Made by a program: the position numbers and the translations under genes
Notes under the pieces: generated by a model
Database searches by the model: none
What the model saw: only the letters and a program-made list of their open reading frames with translations
What the model was told of the DNA's origin: nothing
In this document: in pieces, positions 47,030 through 57,417 of the stretch
Numbering within the stretch: the first letter of the stretch is position 1
Layout of the letters: each line of letters opens with the position of its first letter
NCBI RefSeq assembly: GCF_041504345.1
Contig: NZ_CP167894.1
Location: forward strand, 1,426,001-1,490,000
DNA from: Vibrio sp. BS-M-Sm-2
GTDB lineage: Bacteria > Pseudomonadota > Gammaproteobacteria > Enterobacterales > Vibrionaceae
Length of the DNA: 64,000 nt
Reading direction: 5' to 3'

Positions 47030-48100
47030 TTAGGTGAGCGATGCATAACTTGGAAAATCTACCTTGCCCCAAAGTTGCTTTCTTAAGTCGTCTTGATTAG
47101 ACCAATTCCCCGCTAATAGCCATTCAACGAGTGCACTTGCCACGTCAGGGTAAGTGACCACTTCAGCCTGTTTTTCACTGAGCCAAGTACGCAAGATAGC
47201 CGCATCTAAAAAGGTCATGGTTTGAGCTAATCCAAGAGCCTCTAGCGTCGCCACATTGCTCTGTTGTTCGAACTGTCCTTCGAGTGGTTTGAGAAGCAAT
47301 TTTTTCCCCAAGGTTAGGGCTTCAGATGGCAATTCAAAGCCGCCATTGGCTACCACACCTGAGCACTGGTTTAGGTCGAATTGAAAGCCTGCATGACTGA
47401 GTGGTTTAAACTCAATATTTTCGACTCGGCTATGCTCAATGACATTCGGGTGGTAGCAAACAAAATTATGGGAAATGAACTTCATCAGCAGCTCTGAGAT
47501 CGACTCAATCTCCTCAAACGGCAAATAGACCAACGTAAAATCTGGTGCTGTTTTGGTTTGTTCATTACCAACCAGCGTGTGAACAATCGGTGTATGAACA
47601 ATAGGTGGTAAAATCGGCTGTTCAAAGTGATACCAATGCAAACCAATAGAGTGCTCGGTTGGAGCGAAATGTTGAATCACTGAATGTTCAATCCAGTTGC
47701 CCCCTTCTTTGGGTACATCATAACGAAACGCATTCTGGTGGCTTATCCCAATGCATGGCACACCTTGCCGCTTAGCCGCCCACGCAGTCACAGGCTCAAA
47801 GTCATTAATCACTAAGTCATAAGGCGTAAGATCGATCTGGTTAATCTCACGGAGAAATCGCCAGATGTTATTCTTGATGAATGTTTTGCCGTATTTAACC
47901 TGCCCCTGCTCGCTGTAAAAAGTTAAGCCGCTGCGAGTCTGATAGTTGCCAAACGCTTCCATCGAAAAGTATTTGCTCGCTTCTCGACCTGAGAATAGAA
48001 AATCGACATCGATATTTTGCTGACGAAAAGCAACAGCCATTGCTCTCGCCCTCGCGATGTGACCATTCCCCGTACCTTGTACACCATATAAAATTTTCAT
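47030..48100 (-). CDS. Glycosyltransferase-family protein of the MJ1255 type (TIGR00661)
   Basis: The 356-residue protein begins MKILYGVQGTGNGHIARARA, the nucleotide-sugar-binding loop of GT-B glycosyltransferases such as MurG and UGT-like enzymes. DLVINDFEPVTAWAAKRQGVP and GISHQNAFRY follow. The C-terminal half has GVVANGGFELPSEALTLGKKLLLKPLEGQFEQ, typical of the UDP-sugar-binding domain. The family has no firmly assigned substrate. It lies 54 bases after a PAP2 phosphatase gene on the same strand, which suggests a joint job on a polyprenyl- or lipid-linked sugar in the envelope; this is inference. Confidence 0.85.
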   Translation of the reverse strand: MKILYGVQGTGNGHIARARAMAVAFRQQNIDVDFLFSGREASKYFSMEAFGNYQTRSGLTFYSEQGQVKYGKTFIKNNIWRFLREINQIDLTPYDLVINDFEPVTAWAAKRQGVPCIGISHQNAFRYDVPKEGGNWIEHSVIQHFAPTEHSIGLHWYHFEQPILPPIVHTPIVHTLVGNEQTKTAPDFTLVYLPFEEIESISELLMKFISHNFVCYHPNVIEHSRVENIEFKPLSHAGFQFDLNQCSGVVANGGFELPSEALTLGKKLLLKPLEGQFEQQSNVATLEALGLAQTMTFLDAAILRTWLSEKQAEVVTYPDVASALVEWLLAGNWSNQDDLRKQLWGKVDFPSYASLT

Positions 48101-48154
48101 GCATGTTCCTTTGAATTTACCACTTTAGCTCGGCAGTGATTGCCAACAAAATGA

Positions 48155-48679
48155 TTACAGAATGAAACTGATAGCAAGGCTAGTACAAGCGATGCCCAAG
48201 GCTGCACCAATCAGTACGTCCGTTAAAAAGTGCACACCGAGCAGGATTCGAGAGCCTGCAATCGCAGTTGCCCACACTAAGCTAAAGAGGTACAAGCTCG
48301 GATAGAAATGTCCAATTAGGGTCGCCATAACAAAAGCCGCAGCGGAATGCCCTGAAGGCAGGCTGTATTTATCGGATGGCACAATATGAGAGTGAAGCAG
48401 TGAAGAGAATTCAGCTGGTCTACGGCGCTTGAGGGTATTTTTGGCCAGCCAGTAGATAGGCAGTTCGATAGCAAAAGCGGTTAAGCCCACCAAAAGAAAA
48501 TCTCGACCGGTGTTGCTATCAGCCAGCAGTGCAACCAAAGCAATCAAAACATAAAGGTGTCCGTCTCCAGTATGAGACACCGCTTTACTCAAGGTTGCAT
48601 GTTGCCCGCTGTAACGGTTCTTTAAGCAGAAAACAGAAAATGCCACATCCCAGCGGACAATAGGTTCGATAGTACGCAT
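48155..48679 (-). CDS. PAP2-family membrane phosphatase
   Basis: The 174-residue inner-membrane protein has the PAP2 acid phosphatase signature in three parts: KNTLKRRRPAEF (KxxxxxxRP), LPSGHSAAAF (PSGH) and GSRILLGVHFLTDVLIGAALG (SRxxxxxHxxxD). About five hydrophobic segments surround these loops. Members dephosphorylate lipid phosphates such as undecaprenyl diphosphate or phosphatidic acid. It is the first gene of a two-gene unit with the glycosyltransferase. The start at 48677-48679 has AAGGAGAA upstream. Confidence 0.88.
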   Translation of the reverse strand: MRTIEPIVRWDVAFSVFCLKNRYSGQHATLSKAVSHTGDGHLYVLIALVALLADSNTGRDFLLVGLTAFAIELPIYWLAKNTLKRRRPAEFSSLLHSHIVPSDKYSLPSGHSAAAFVMATLIGHFYPSLYLFSLVWATAIAGSRILLGVHFLTDVLIGAALGIACTSLAISFIL

Positions 48680-48832
48680 ACGTTCTCCTTAACAATCCTT
48701 ATTCAGTTAAGGCTCAAGTTATTCCCCTGAAATGACAGTTAAGTGACGTTTTGAATGAACTAAAATGAATTTTGAAGCAAATGACTCAACTAAATTGGGC
48801 ATCCCAAGCTTGAGTGTGATCACACAGATACA

Positions 48833-48860
48833 AATAAAGCGACTCAAGGTCGCTTTATTG
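48833..48860. terminator. Terminator after the RND pump gene
   Basis: AATAAAGCGAC (48833-48843) pairs with GTCGCTTTATT (48849-48859) around a five-base loop, with T-rich flank. It lies 37 bases past the pump stop and upstream of the PAP2 gene. Confidence 0.8.
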
Positions 48861-48895
48861 TTTGTTATTTCTTTAAAGACGAATAAACGAAGACT

Positions 48896-51800
48896 CTATA
48901 ACGAGAGTGGCTCGTGCTTTTTCACCAAACCGAAATCCGCCAATATCGCGTAGGCCGCTGGGATCATAAACAGCACCAGTAAGGTCGAGGCAAATATGCC
49001 GAACACAATCGAAATAACCAATGGCTGGATAACCTGAGCCTGCAAGCTAGTTTCCGTTAGTAGCGGTAACAAACCAGCTGCTGTCGTCATTGAGGTCAAA
49101 AATACCGCACGGAAACGCTCGCGACTGGCTTTCACCACTGAGTCATGCACGCTATCTCCCTCATCGACATGGTGACGAATATACTGCACCAACAAGATAG
49201 AATCGTTGACCACAATCCCGGCAAGCGACACAAAGCCCATCATGCTAGGCATACTTAAAGAGTGGCCAAGTATCCAGTGACCAACAACCACTCCAATAAA
49301 GGCGAGTGGAATGGCTAACATCACGACCACAGGCTCTAAGTAGCTTCTGAACTGATAGCTAAGGATCGCAAACACGCCGAATAAGCCGAGTAAGAATCCT
49401 TTGCCCATCGAGGCGCCAGTCTTAGCTGCATCTTTAGCTTCCCCTTCGAAATCAAAGCGTAAACCTGGGTACTTCTGAACAAGCTTGGCTGCTTCATCTT
49501 TTTGGAACTGAGCCAAAATCGCGGATGAGCTCGCTTTCTTATTGTCAATATCACCAAAGATGCTGATGGTTCTCAGCCCATCAATGCGCTGGATTCGCAC
49601 GTAATTACGTTGGAAATCTAATGTCGCCAATGTTGCTAGCGGGATCTGACTGCCATCTGCGGTAATGATTGGGAAGTTAGCCAGCTGCTGTATGTCGCCC
49701 GCTTGCTCTTTATCAAGACGAACCTCAATCGAGATATTCTCAACACCGATTTGAATCTCATCCGCCGTTTGCCCAAAGAAAGCCGCTCGTAACTGAGATG
49801 CAATCATCTGCCCATTCACATTGTAGGTTTCGGCTCCAGGGCGCAGCTTCACTAAGATCTCTTCCTTACCCATGCGCATGTCATCAAGCACACCGTGTAC
49901 GCCATCAAACTGATTGAGGTATTCCTGAATATCCAAAGAGGCCGATTTCAATGCACTCAGGTCATCATGCTTAGCACGAATCTCAATAGCACGACCGCCC
50001 GGGCCCATAGTGGGTTGCTTGAACACCAATGAAATAGGATCCGCTAAATCGCCAATATCTTCACGCCACGCATCAATGAAGTCATCGATAATCGTATTAC
50101 GACTCTCTGCTCCGCGTAAATCTAAGCGCACTGTGGCTAAGTGTGGGCCTGATTCATTGGCATCGGCGTTGGCATTGAATTGGCTGGTGATATGCTCGAC
50201 CAATGTATTGCCTTCTTCAACCTCTTCGCTCCATTGCTTGTTCAAACGCTCAGCAGACGCGACAATTTTGTCGACCACTTTTTCGGTTTGAGACAATGAT
50301 GCTCCCGGCGGAAGAATGATACGTGCCTCGGCAATATCACCATCCAGCTCAGGAAAAGGTTGAAACTTAACAATGCCACCAGCAATCAAGGCTACAGAAA
50401 GCAACAACAGCGTAATCACTCCGCCCATAAAGGCGTAGCGGAAGGTCACGACTTTCTCAACCATGTTCATCAAAGTGGTATTACGGAAGTTCTCAAACTT
50501 CTCAAGTAACACAACCTTAAAACGCAGCGCTGGCTTGTCATTCTTTTCTTTGTGTAATGAATGAGATAGGTGATTAGGTAGAATCAGGAAGGCTTCAATC
50601 AAGCTCAACGACAGCACCAAAATCAAGACTTGAGGAACGGCCTTAAGCACCGCGCCCATCTCACCATCAAGAAACAGTAAGCTACCGAAAATACACACAG
50701 TGGTTAGGAAAGAAGACAGTACTCCGGGAAGCACTTTCTTAACGCCGTTGTACACCGCATCATCTACGCTCTGCCCCCGATCTAAATGGGAGGCTATCGA
50801 TTCGGCAATCACGATGGCGTCATCCATCATAATACCGATCGCCATTAATAAGCCGACCAATGACATGATGTTGATCGACAGACCAAGGTTGGCCATTAAG
50901 AACAAGCCACCAAGGAAGGCTACGGGTAAACCTGCCGCAACCCAGAATGAATATCGCAAACTGAAGAACAACCACATGGTGGCAAACACCAGCACAATAC
51001 CTTGCCAGCCGTTGCGTACCATCATGGTTAAACGATCCCAAAGTACAGACGAGAGATCATTGGTCATTTGCAATGTCACACCATCAGGGGCAATCGCGCT
51101 TTGATCTTCAACGAATCGGGTCACGTTCTCTTTGATTCGTAGCGCATCATCTTCTTTGTTTTTGCTGATCTTCAATAGTGCAGAAGGCTTACCATCAAAC
51201 AGTACCTTCTGTTCATCAAGCTCAAAGCGGTCGGTTATTTTGGCTATGTCCCTTAAGCGAATCACCGAACCATTAGGCGCAGATCCAACCACGATACTTT
51301 CCAGTTCAACAGGCGTAATTCGCCTCTCGTCAAAATGAATCAAAAAGTTCTTGTCTGGTGTTTCAACGTTACCGCTCGGAAGCTTTACATTTTGACGGCC
51401 TATCTGATCGGCGATATCACCGACGCTCAAACCCAGCTGACGAATGGCTTGGGTATCCAGTTCTACTCGATATTGATGATCTGAGAAGCCGCTGACCTCG
51501 ACCAAAGATACACCGTAATCGAGCTTCATAGTGCGCTTAAGCTCTTCCGCGTAGGCCTTAAGTTCCGGCCACGACGTTTCGGCTGTGATGGCGATATCAA
51601 CAACTGGTTCATTCCAATCTAGCTCTTGAACAACAGGTGATTCAATCTCGGTTGGGAAGTCATTGATCGAGTTGATCTGAGTTTGCACGTCCACCAGCAT
51701 TCGGCCGATGTCCGCTTTCTCATTTAACTTGAGAATTAAACGAGCGCTGCCTTCGATCGCTTCACACTGAGTCTCTTCAATGTTAGCTAACCCGTCTACT

Positions 51801-52003
51801 GCATCTTCCATTCGCACACATAAGCTCTCTTCCACTTCTTGTGGAGAAGCGCCGGGATAAACAATCGCAGCCATAATGTAAGGCGGGTCATAAGCGGGAA
51901 AGGTTTCACGTTTGATGGTTGATAGTGAACTTATACCCAAGATCAACAGCCCAAGCATCAGCAAGTTTGCTGCTGTTGGGTGCCGAGAGAAAAACTTGAT
52001 CAT
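48896..52003 (-). CDS. RND-family efflux transporter permease
   Basis: This 1035-residue inner-membrane proton antiporter is of the AcrB/HAE type. The N-terminal helix (AANLLMLGLLILGISSLSTI) and two large periplasmic loops are followed by helix clusters. The proton-relay Asp pair is in MAIGIMMDDAIVIAES within TM4, and the second half ends FVSLAGIVVNDSILLVQYI and MTTAAGLLPLL. Length and order match the family. It is third in a TetR-adaptor-pump operon, overlapping the adaptor gene by four bases. No outer-membrane TolC-type gene is nearby, so it presumably uses one from elsewhere. Substrates cannot be told from sequence. Confidence 0.93.
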   Translation of the reverse strand: MIKFFSRHPTAANLLMLGLLILGISSLSTIKRETFPAYDPPYIMAAIVYPGASPQEVEESLCVRMEDAVDGLANIEETQCEAIEGSARLILKLNEKADIGRMLVDVQTQINSINDFPTEIESPVVQELDWNEPVVDIAITAETSWPELKAYAEELKRTMKLDYGVSLVEVSGFSDHQYRVELDTQAIRQLGLSVGDIADQIGRQNVKLPSGNVETPDKNFLIHFDERRITPVELESIVVGSAPNGSVIRLRDIAKITDRFELDEQKVLFDGKPSALLKISKNKEDDALRIKENVTRFVEDQSAIAPDGVTLQMTNDLSSVLWDRLTMMVRNGWQGIVLVFATMWLFFSLRYSFWVAAGLPVAFLGGLFLMANLGLSINIMSLVGLLMAIGIMMDDAIVIAESIASHLDRGQSVDDAVYNGVKKVLPGVLSSFLTTVCIFGSLLFLDGEMGAVLKAVPQVLILVLSLSLIEAFLILPNHLSHSLHKEKNDKPALRFKVVLLEKFENFRNTTLMNMVEKVVTFRYAFMGGVITLLLLSVALIAGGIVKFQPFPELDGDIAEARIILPPGASLSQTEKVVDKIVASAERLNKQWSEEVEEGNTLVEHITSQFNANADANESGPHLATVRLDLRGAESRNTIIDDFIDAWREDIGDLADPISLVFKQPTMGPGGRAIEIRAKHDDLSALKSASLDIQEYLNQFDGVHGVLDDMRMGKEEILVKLRPGAETYNVNGQMIASQLRAAFFGQTADEIQIGVENISIEVRLDKEQAGDIQQLANFPIITADGSQIPLATLATLDFQRNYVRIQRIDGLRTISIFGDIDNKKASSSAILAQFQKDEAAKLVQKYPGLRFDFEGEAKDAAKTGASMGKGFLLGLFGVFAILSYQFRSYLEPVVVMLAIPLAFIGVVVGHWILGHSLSMPSMMGFVSLAGIVVNDSILLVQYIRHHVDEGDSVHDSVVKASRERFRAVFLTSMTTAAGLLPLLTETSLQAQVIQPLVISIVFGIFASTLLVLFMIPAAYAILADFGLVKKHEPLSL

Positions 52004-53337
52004 GACGCACTCTCCTGAGTATTTGATTCAAGCTCAGCCTCTTCAGAGTTCGACTCTTTCAGTAACATGCCTTCAATTGCTGGCAGAACATCATTGAGCA
52101 CCAGTTTATCTCCAGTTTGTAGCTCGCCACTCACAACCACTTGATTGTCTCTGCGATAAAGCACTTCAACATTGACCACTTGCAAACGCTGATTGTCATC
52201 CATCAGATAAACCTTATCACCATGCAGTGCTCGCTCTGGAACCACCCAACTCAGATTCGCTACACCCTCAATCTCAGCTTTGACAAACATGCCGTTGACC
52301 AAAGGCGTTGCGCTGTCTGGTTGCAATTGTGAGTAATCTTGAGCGATCTCGAGAATAATCCCCGCCGTCGCTTGGTTTTCATCAACTGTTTCACTGATTC
52401 TTGCCACCTTCGCAGGCCAGCTAAGGTTCAGGTTGCCGCTATTAAGTTGAATGCTTGCTTTGATTGGCGCTTCATAAGGATTAGGGATTCCTGCTGCATC
52501 GCGAGGGAACTGGTTAAAACTGGAGGCTAAAGTTTGCATATCGTGAATAGAAAGTTGTGCCTCCACTTCCATGACATTAATCCCGTGAGCAATAAACATC
52601 TCTTGCTGAAGATTAACCACTTGATTTTGTTCAATATCAACCTGAGCTATTCGCATCGCTCTTGGCAAGGTTATGGTGGTCTTATCGAGAGAGCGTTGTG
52701 CTTCTTTCACTTTAGATACGTTGACCTTAATCACCGCTTCCGCGACGCGTTTTTCATCTGGCATTAAAGCAATTTGGTTCGCGATATCCAACACTAGCTT
52801 CTGTTGAGACAATGCGCTTTGTTGTTGCAGGTCGACATCAGACTGAGAAGTTAGCCCTTTCTTACGCAGATCCTGTTTACGTTGTAGCTCTTTGTTGCTG
52901 ATCACTAAGCGATTCTTTTCGATCTTAAGAGTCTGATTAAGGTTGTCTTCTTCTTGATTCAATTTCGCTAATGAGGTTTGGCTTGATTTTAGATCCGCCT
53001 CTGCTTGTATCAGTTTCAATTCGTAATCCAATGGATCAACCTTGAGTACAACCGTTCCTGCAGGGATCACCTGCCCTTTTTCAAGCTCCGGGTGTCGATA
53101 CACTATTTGTCCTGTCACCTCAGCAATCGCTTTCCATTCGACTTTCGGCACCACTTTGCCAAAACCAACCGCTAACGGCGCTATCAGTTGTTGCTCTAGG
53201 CTTACTGTATCAACTAAGCGGGCTCTATCACCTGCAGGTTTGGTTGGCAGATCCGGCTTCAAGTTAATCGCGGCGACAAGGCCAATCACACCAACCGCAA
53301 GTGCTGGAAAGAAGAGTAGTTTTTTATTTATTTCCAT
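52000..53337 (-). CDS. RND efflux periplasmic adaptor (HlyD/MFP family)
   Basis: The 445-residue protein has a short N-terminal anchor (LLFFPALAVGVIGLVAAI). A split lipoyl domain (EWKAIAEVTGQIVYRHPELEKGQVIPAGTVVLKVD) surrounds a long coiled-coil hairpin at about residues 100-190. Beta-barrel and membrane-proximal domains follow (NGMFVKAEIEGVANLSWVVPERAL). It bridges the inner-membrane pump and an outer-membrane channel. Its ATG overlaps the tetR stop by one base (TAATG) and its stop overlaps the pump start by four, so the three proteins are made in one coupled operon. Confidence 0.9.
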   Translation of the reverse strand: MEINKKLLFFPALAVGVIGLVAAINLKPDLPTKPAGDRARLVDTVSLEQQLIAPLAVGFGKVVPKVEWKAIAEVTGQIVYRHPELEKGQVIPAGTVVLKVDPLDYELKLIQAEADLKSSQTSLAKLNQEEDNLNQTLKIEKNRLVISNKELQRKQDLRKKGLTSQSDVDLQQQSALSQQKLVLDIANQIALMPDEKRVAEAVIKVNVSKVKEAQRSLDKTTITLPRAMRIAQVDIEQNQVVNLQQEMFIAHGINVMEVEAQLSIHDMQTLASSFNQFPRDAAGIPNPYEAPIKASIQLNSGNLNLSWPAKVARISETVDENQATAGIILEIAQDYSQLQPDSATPLVNGMFVKAEIEGVANLSWVVPERALHGDKVYLMDDNQRLQVVNVEVLYRRDNQVVVSGELQTGDKLVLNDVLPAIEGMLLKESNSEEAELESNTQESAS

Positions 53338-53996
53338 TATCTTTGGTCCTGCACAGAAGAAGGGCTAGGCGTATTTATAAAGCCTTCTGTCATCAATTTA
53401 ATGTTGTGTTCGATTAAGCGGTTAAGAAATTCTTCATTAATCTCAATACCATGGATTGCTAATAGAGGAGGCGGCGCAATGAATGGAAATACCATCAAGC
53501 TTATATACGACACGCGACAGAGTTTAGGATCCATATCTTTTCTTAAAACGCCTTGTGCCACCAGTTTTTCAAAAATGACATCTTGAGCAGGTTTGGTTAC
53601 ATCAAGAAAGACCTTCTCTAGCAACTCTCTCTGCACCTCTGAAGGCGGCATATTCATCACTTGAGCTATCAAGCGAGGAAACTTGGGCACCTTGACCATC
53701 TCTTTGTAGTAAGTCCGCATTAAATCAAGAAAGTTCTCATGGCTACTTTCTTCAACCAACCTTTGCATCTGCAATTGCATCGGTCGTAGCGTTTCACGCA
53801 GCATCGCCTCAAACAGCCCGGCCTTACTACCAAAGTAATAACGGATCATCGCAATGTTCACACCCGCACGATCAGCAATTAAACGTGTCGAGACCTTATC
53901 GTATGGCTGAACGACAAAGAGATCACGAGCATGCTCAATCAATAACTGTCGAACATCTAAGTTCTTTTGAGGTCGCCCTGCTTTTCGTGCCGTCAT
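53337..53996 (-). CDS. TetR-family repressor, first gene of the efflux operon
   Basis: The 219-residue protein has the TetR helix-turn-helix (LIEHARDLFVVQPYDKVSTRL, IADRAGVNIAMIRYYFGSKAGLFEAML) and a helical ligand-binding domain. It is the first gene of the operon it most probably represses, with one-base overlap into the adaptor gene. Twelve bases upstream of its start is a perfect 36-base palindrome, and a related 16-base palindrome lies 63 bases further on, centre to centre. This arrangement implies autoregulation together with pump control. The inducer is unknown. It resembles the CerR/AefR-like group only loosely. Confidence 0.9.
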   Translation of the reverse strand: MTARKAGRPQKNLDVRQLLIEHARDLFVVQPYDKVSTRLIADRAGVNIAMIRYYFGSKAGLFEAMLRETLRPMQLQMQRLVEESSHENFLDLMRTYYKEMVKVPKFPRLIAQVMNMPPSEVQRELLEKVFLDVTKPAQDVIFEKLVAQGVLRKDMDPKLCRVSYISLMVFPFIAPPPLLAIHGIEINEEFLNRLIEHNIKLMTEGFINTPSPSSVQDQR

Positions 53997-54007
53997 GGCA
54001 AAAATCC

Positions 54008-54043
54008 ATCTCTATAATTAATCATATGATTAATTATAGAGAT
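54008..54043. promoter_or_regulatory. Perfect 36-base palindrome, probable TetR operator 1
   Basis: Bases 54008-54043 are perfectly self-complementary. The centre is TTAATCATATGATTAA (54018-54033). The palindrome begins 12 bases upstream of the tetR start codon, so bound repressor would block the operon promoter or early transcript. Confidence 0.75.
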
Positions 54044-54080
54044 AAACAGGCGTAACAGTAGAAGATTAATTACTCACTAT

Positions 54081-54096
54081 TTAATCAATTGATTAA
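54081..54096. promoter_or_regulatory. Palindrome TTAATCAATTGATTAA, probable TetR operator 2
   Basis: This perfect 16-base palindrome repeats the core of operator 1, differing only in the two central bases. The centres are 63 bases apart, about six helical turns, so two bound dimers would sit on the same face of DNA. Confidence 0.65.
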
Positions 54097-54302
54097 TTAA
54101 TTTGGTCACGCTTGTGATTTTTTTGGTGAATCGTTCCATCAAAAAGATTTACTACAAAGTTTTAACCTACACATAAGCCAAACGATAAACTAACCCCCCA
54201 ATACAAAACCGCCAATCAGATGATTCAGCCAACAAAACAACACAAAACAGCATAAACCAAACCAAAACGTCGCCAATGCACGCTGATATTGGATTTTCTT
54301 GT

Positions 54303-54331
54303 TTGACGCTCAGAATAAATTCCGGTAAATA
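54303..54331 (+). promoter_or_regulatory. Candidate promoter of the leu operon
   Basis: TTGACG (54303-54308) is followed after 17 bases by TAAATA (54326-54331), about 35 bases before the leader peptide start. The -10 match is poor. Confidence 0.4.
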
Positions 54332-54365
54332 TGGTGTTAACAGTTTATTTACGGATATTTGTGTA

Positions 54366-54428
54366 ATGATTTTTTCTTCTTCTCGACTGCTGAAACTTCT
54401 CCTTATCGTGAACCAATCGCGCGGGTAA
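54366..54428 (+). CDS. leuL: leu operon leader peptide
   Basis: The 20-residue peptide MIFSSSRLLKLLLIVNQSRG has five leucine codons among codons 8-13 (CTG CTG AAA CTT CTC CTT). It lies directly ahead of a terminator hairpin and leuA, the layout of a leucine attenuator. Stalling at the leucine codons when charged tRNA-Leu is scarce would free bases 54419-54426, which are exactly complementary to the 5' side of the terminator. The ribosome site is weak (ACGGA). The peptide itself needs no further function. Confidence 0.85.
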   Translation: MIFSSSRLLKLLLIVNQSRG

Positions 54429-54456
54429 GTTGTGGGTCAAGAACTACACAAATATT

Positions 54457-54482
54457 AAAACCCGCGCTGAGCGGGTTTTTTT
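54457..54482 (+). terminator. Leucine attenuator terminator
   Basis: CCCGC (54461-54465) pairs with GCGGG (54471-54475), followed by a run of eight T. GCGCGGGT at 54419-54426, overlapping the leuL stop, is complementary to ACCCGCGC at 54460-54467 and forms the competing antiterminator. Confidence 0.85.
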
Positions 54483-54564
54483 GTAACTGGCACTTTTAAA
54501 AGAACATCATTCTTAATAATAATTTGGATAGCAATCGATTCATTATCGATATAAGGAAGCACCC

Positions 54565-56112
54565 ATGAACGATCAAGTGATAATTTTTGACACGACCTTA
54601 CGTGATGGCGAGCAAGCGTTGGCAGCAAGCCTTACGGTAAAAGAGAAATTACAGATCGCTTATGCACTTGAACGACTGGGTGTAGATGTTATTGAAGCCG
54701 GTTTCCCAGTGTCATCACCAGGCGATTTCGAATCTGTACAAACCATCGCGAAGAATATTAAAGATAGCCGAATCTGTGCACTTTCTCGCGCAGTTGCGAA
54801 AGACATCGACGCAGCGGCAGAAGCGTTAAAAGTCGCTGAGCAGTTCCGTATTCATACCTTTATTTCGACATCGACGGTTCACGTTCAAGACAAATTACGT
54901 CGCAGCTACGACGATGTTGTCGAGATGGCAGTAAAAGCTGTAAAGCATGCGCGTAACTATACCGATGATGTTGAGTTCTCTTGTGAAGATGCAGGTCGTA
55001 CACCTATCGACAACCTATGTCGTATGGTTGAAGCTGCTATCAACGCTGGCGCAAAAACCATCAACATTCCAGATACTGTAGGCTACACAGTACCAAATGA
55101 ATTCGGTGGCATTATCCAAACGCTATTTGATCGCGTACCAAACATCGATCAAGCGATCATCTCTGTTCACTGCCACGATGATTTAGGTATGTCGGTTGCC
55201 AACTCAATTGCTGCGGTTCAAGCGGGTGCTCGACAAATTGAAGGCACAATCAATGGTATTGGTGAGCGTGCGGGTAACTGTTCTTTAGAAGAAATCGCAA
55301 TGATCATCAAAACTCGTCAAGAGCTATTAGGTGTTCATACTGGTTTGGATCACAAAGAGATTCACCGTACCAGTAAGTTGGTTAGCCAGCTTTGCCACAT
55401 GCCAATTCAAGACAACAAAGCAATCGTTGGTGCTAACGCATTCAGCCACTCTTCAGGTATCCACCAAGATGGCATGCTTAAGAACAAGAACACTTACGAG
55501 ATCATGACGCCTGAGTCTATTGGCTTGAAGAACAAAGCATTGAACCTAACAAGCCGCAGCGGTCGTGCAGCCGTTAAGAGCCACATGGATGCTATGGGTT
55601 ACAAAGACAACGAGTACAGCCTAGATTCATTGTACGAAGACTTCTTGAAGCTAGCTGACCGTAAAGGCCAAGTGTTCGATTACGACCTTGAAGCACTAAT
55701 GCACTTTGCGAACCTACGCGACGAAGATGACTTCTATAAACTTAACTACCTAAGCGTGCAATCTGGTAGTGTTATGTCTACCACCAGCATCAAGCTTCAA
55801 TGTGGCGATGAAGAGAAATGCGAAGCGGCTGTTGGTAACGGCCCTGTTGATGCTTTATACCAATGTATCTACCGCTTAACGGGTTACGAGATTGCCTTGG
55901 ATAAATTCGACCTTACCGCGAAAGGTGAAGGCGAAGATGGCCTAGGCCAAGCTGATATTATTGCTAACTATAAAGGCCGTAAATACCACGGTACGGGCGT
56001 TTCAACGGATATCGTTGAGGCCTCTGGTCAGGCGCTACTGCACGTTATTAATAGCATTCAACGCGCAGACACCATTGCTGAAATGAAACAGCAAAGAATC
56101 GCGACAGTTTAA
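54565..56112 (+). CDS. leuA: 2-isopropylmalate synthase
   Basis: The 515-residue enzyme condenses acetyl-CoA with 2-ketoisovalerate, the committed step of leucine synthesis. The TIM-barrel catalytic domain has [60 protein letters not shown] (metal-binding HCHD) and [14 protein letters not shown]. The C-terminal LeuA dimer domain, site of leucine feedback inhibition, starts near residue 390. AAGGAAG lies before the ATG. It is the first structural gene of leuABCD, after the attenuator. Confidence 0.97.
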   Translation: MNDQVIIFDTTLRDGEQALAASLTVKEKLQIAYALERLGVDVIEAGFPVSSPGDFESVQTIAKNIKDSRICALSRAVAKDIDAAAEALKVAEQFRIHTFISTSTVHVQDKLRRSYDDVVEMAVKAVKHARNYTDDVEFSCEDAGRTPIDNLCRMVEAAINAGAKTINIPDTVGYTVPNEFGGIIQTLFDRVPNIDQAIISVHCHDDLGMSVANSIAAVQAGARQIEGTINGIGERAGNCSLEEIAMIIKTRQELLGVHTGLDHKEIHRTSKLVSQLCHMPIQDNKAIVGANAFSHSSGIHQDGMLKNKNTYEIMTPESIGLKNKALNLTSRSGRAAVKSHMDAMGYKDNEYSLDSLYEDFLKLADRKGQVFDYDLEALMHFANLRDEDDFYKLNYLSVQSGSVMSTTSIKLQCGDEEKCEAAVGNGPVDALYQCIYRLTGYEIALDKFDLTAKGEGEDGLGQADIIANYKGRKYHGTGVSTDIVEASGQALLHVINSIQRADTIAEMKQQRIATV

Positions 56113-56199
56113 ACACCCAATAACAGAGCCCTAGAGCCGATGTTATTGGCTTTAGGGACAAAATTTAAAACGAGCGAACAGCTCAGTAACAAGAATTAA

Positions 56200-57300
<1,101 letters not shown>

Positions 57301-57417
57301 GCTAAATGCTCCGATTAAAAGCAAGTACATAAGAATAATATCAAGCCAAGTCAGCTTAAACCGCATGACTTGGCTCGAAACAAACACTGGGACTGATGCT
57401 CCCAAGGAAGAACAGCT

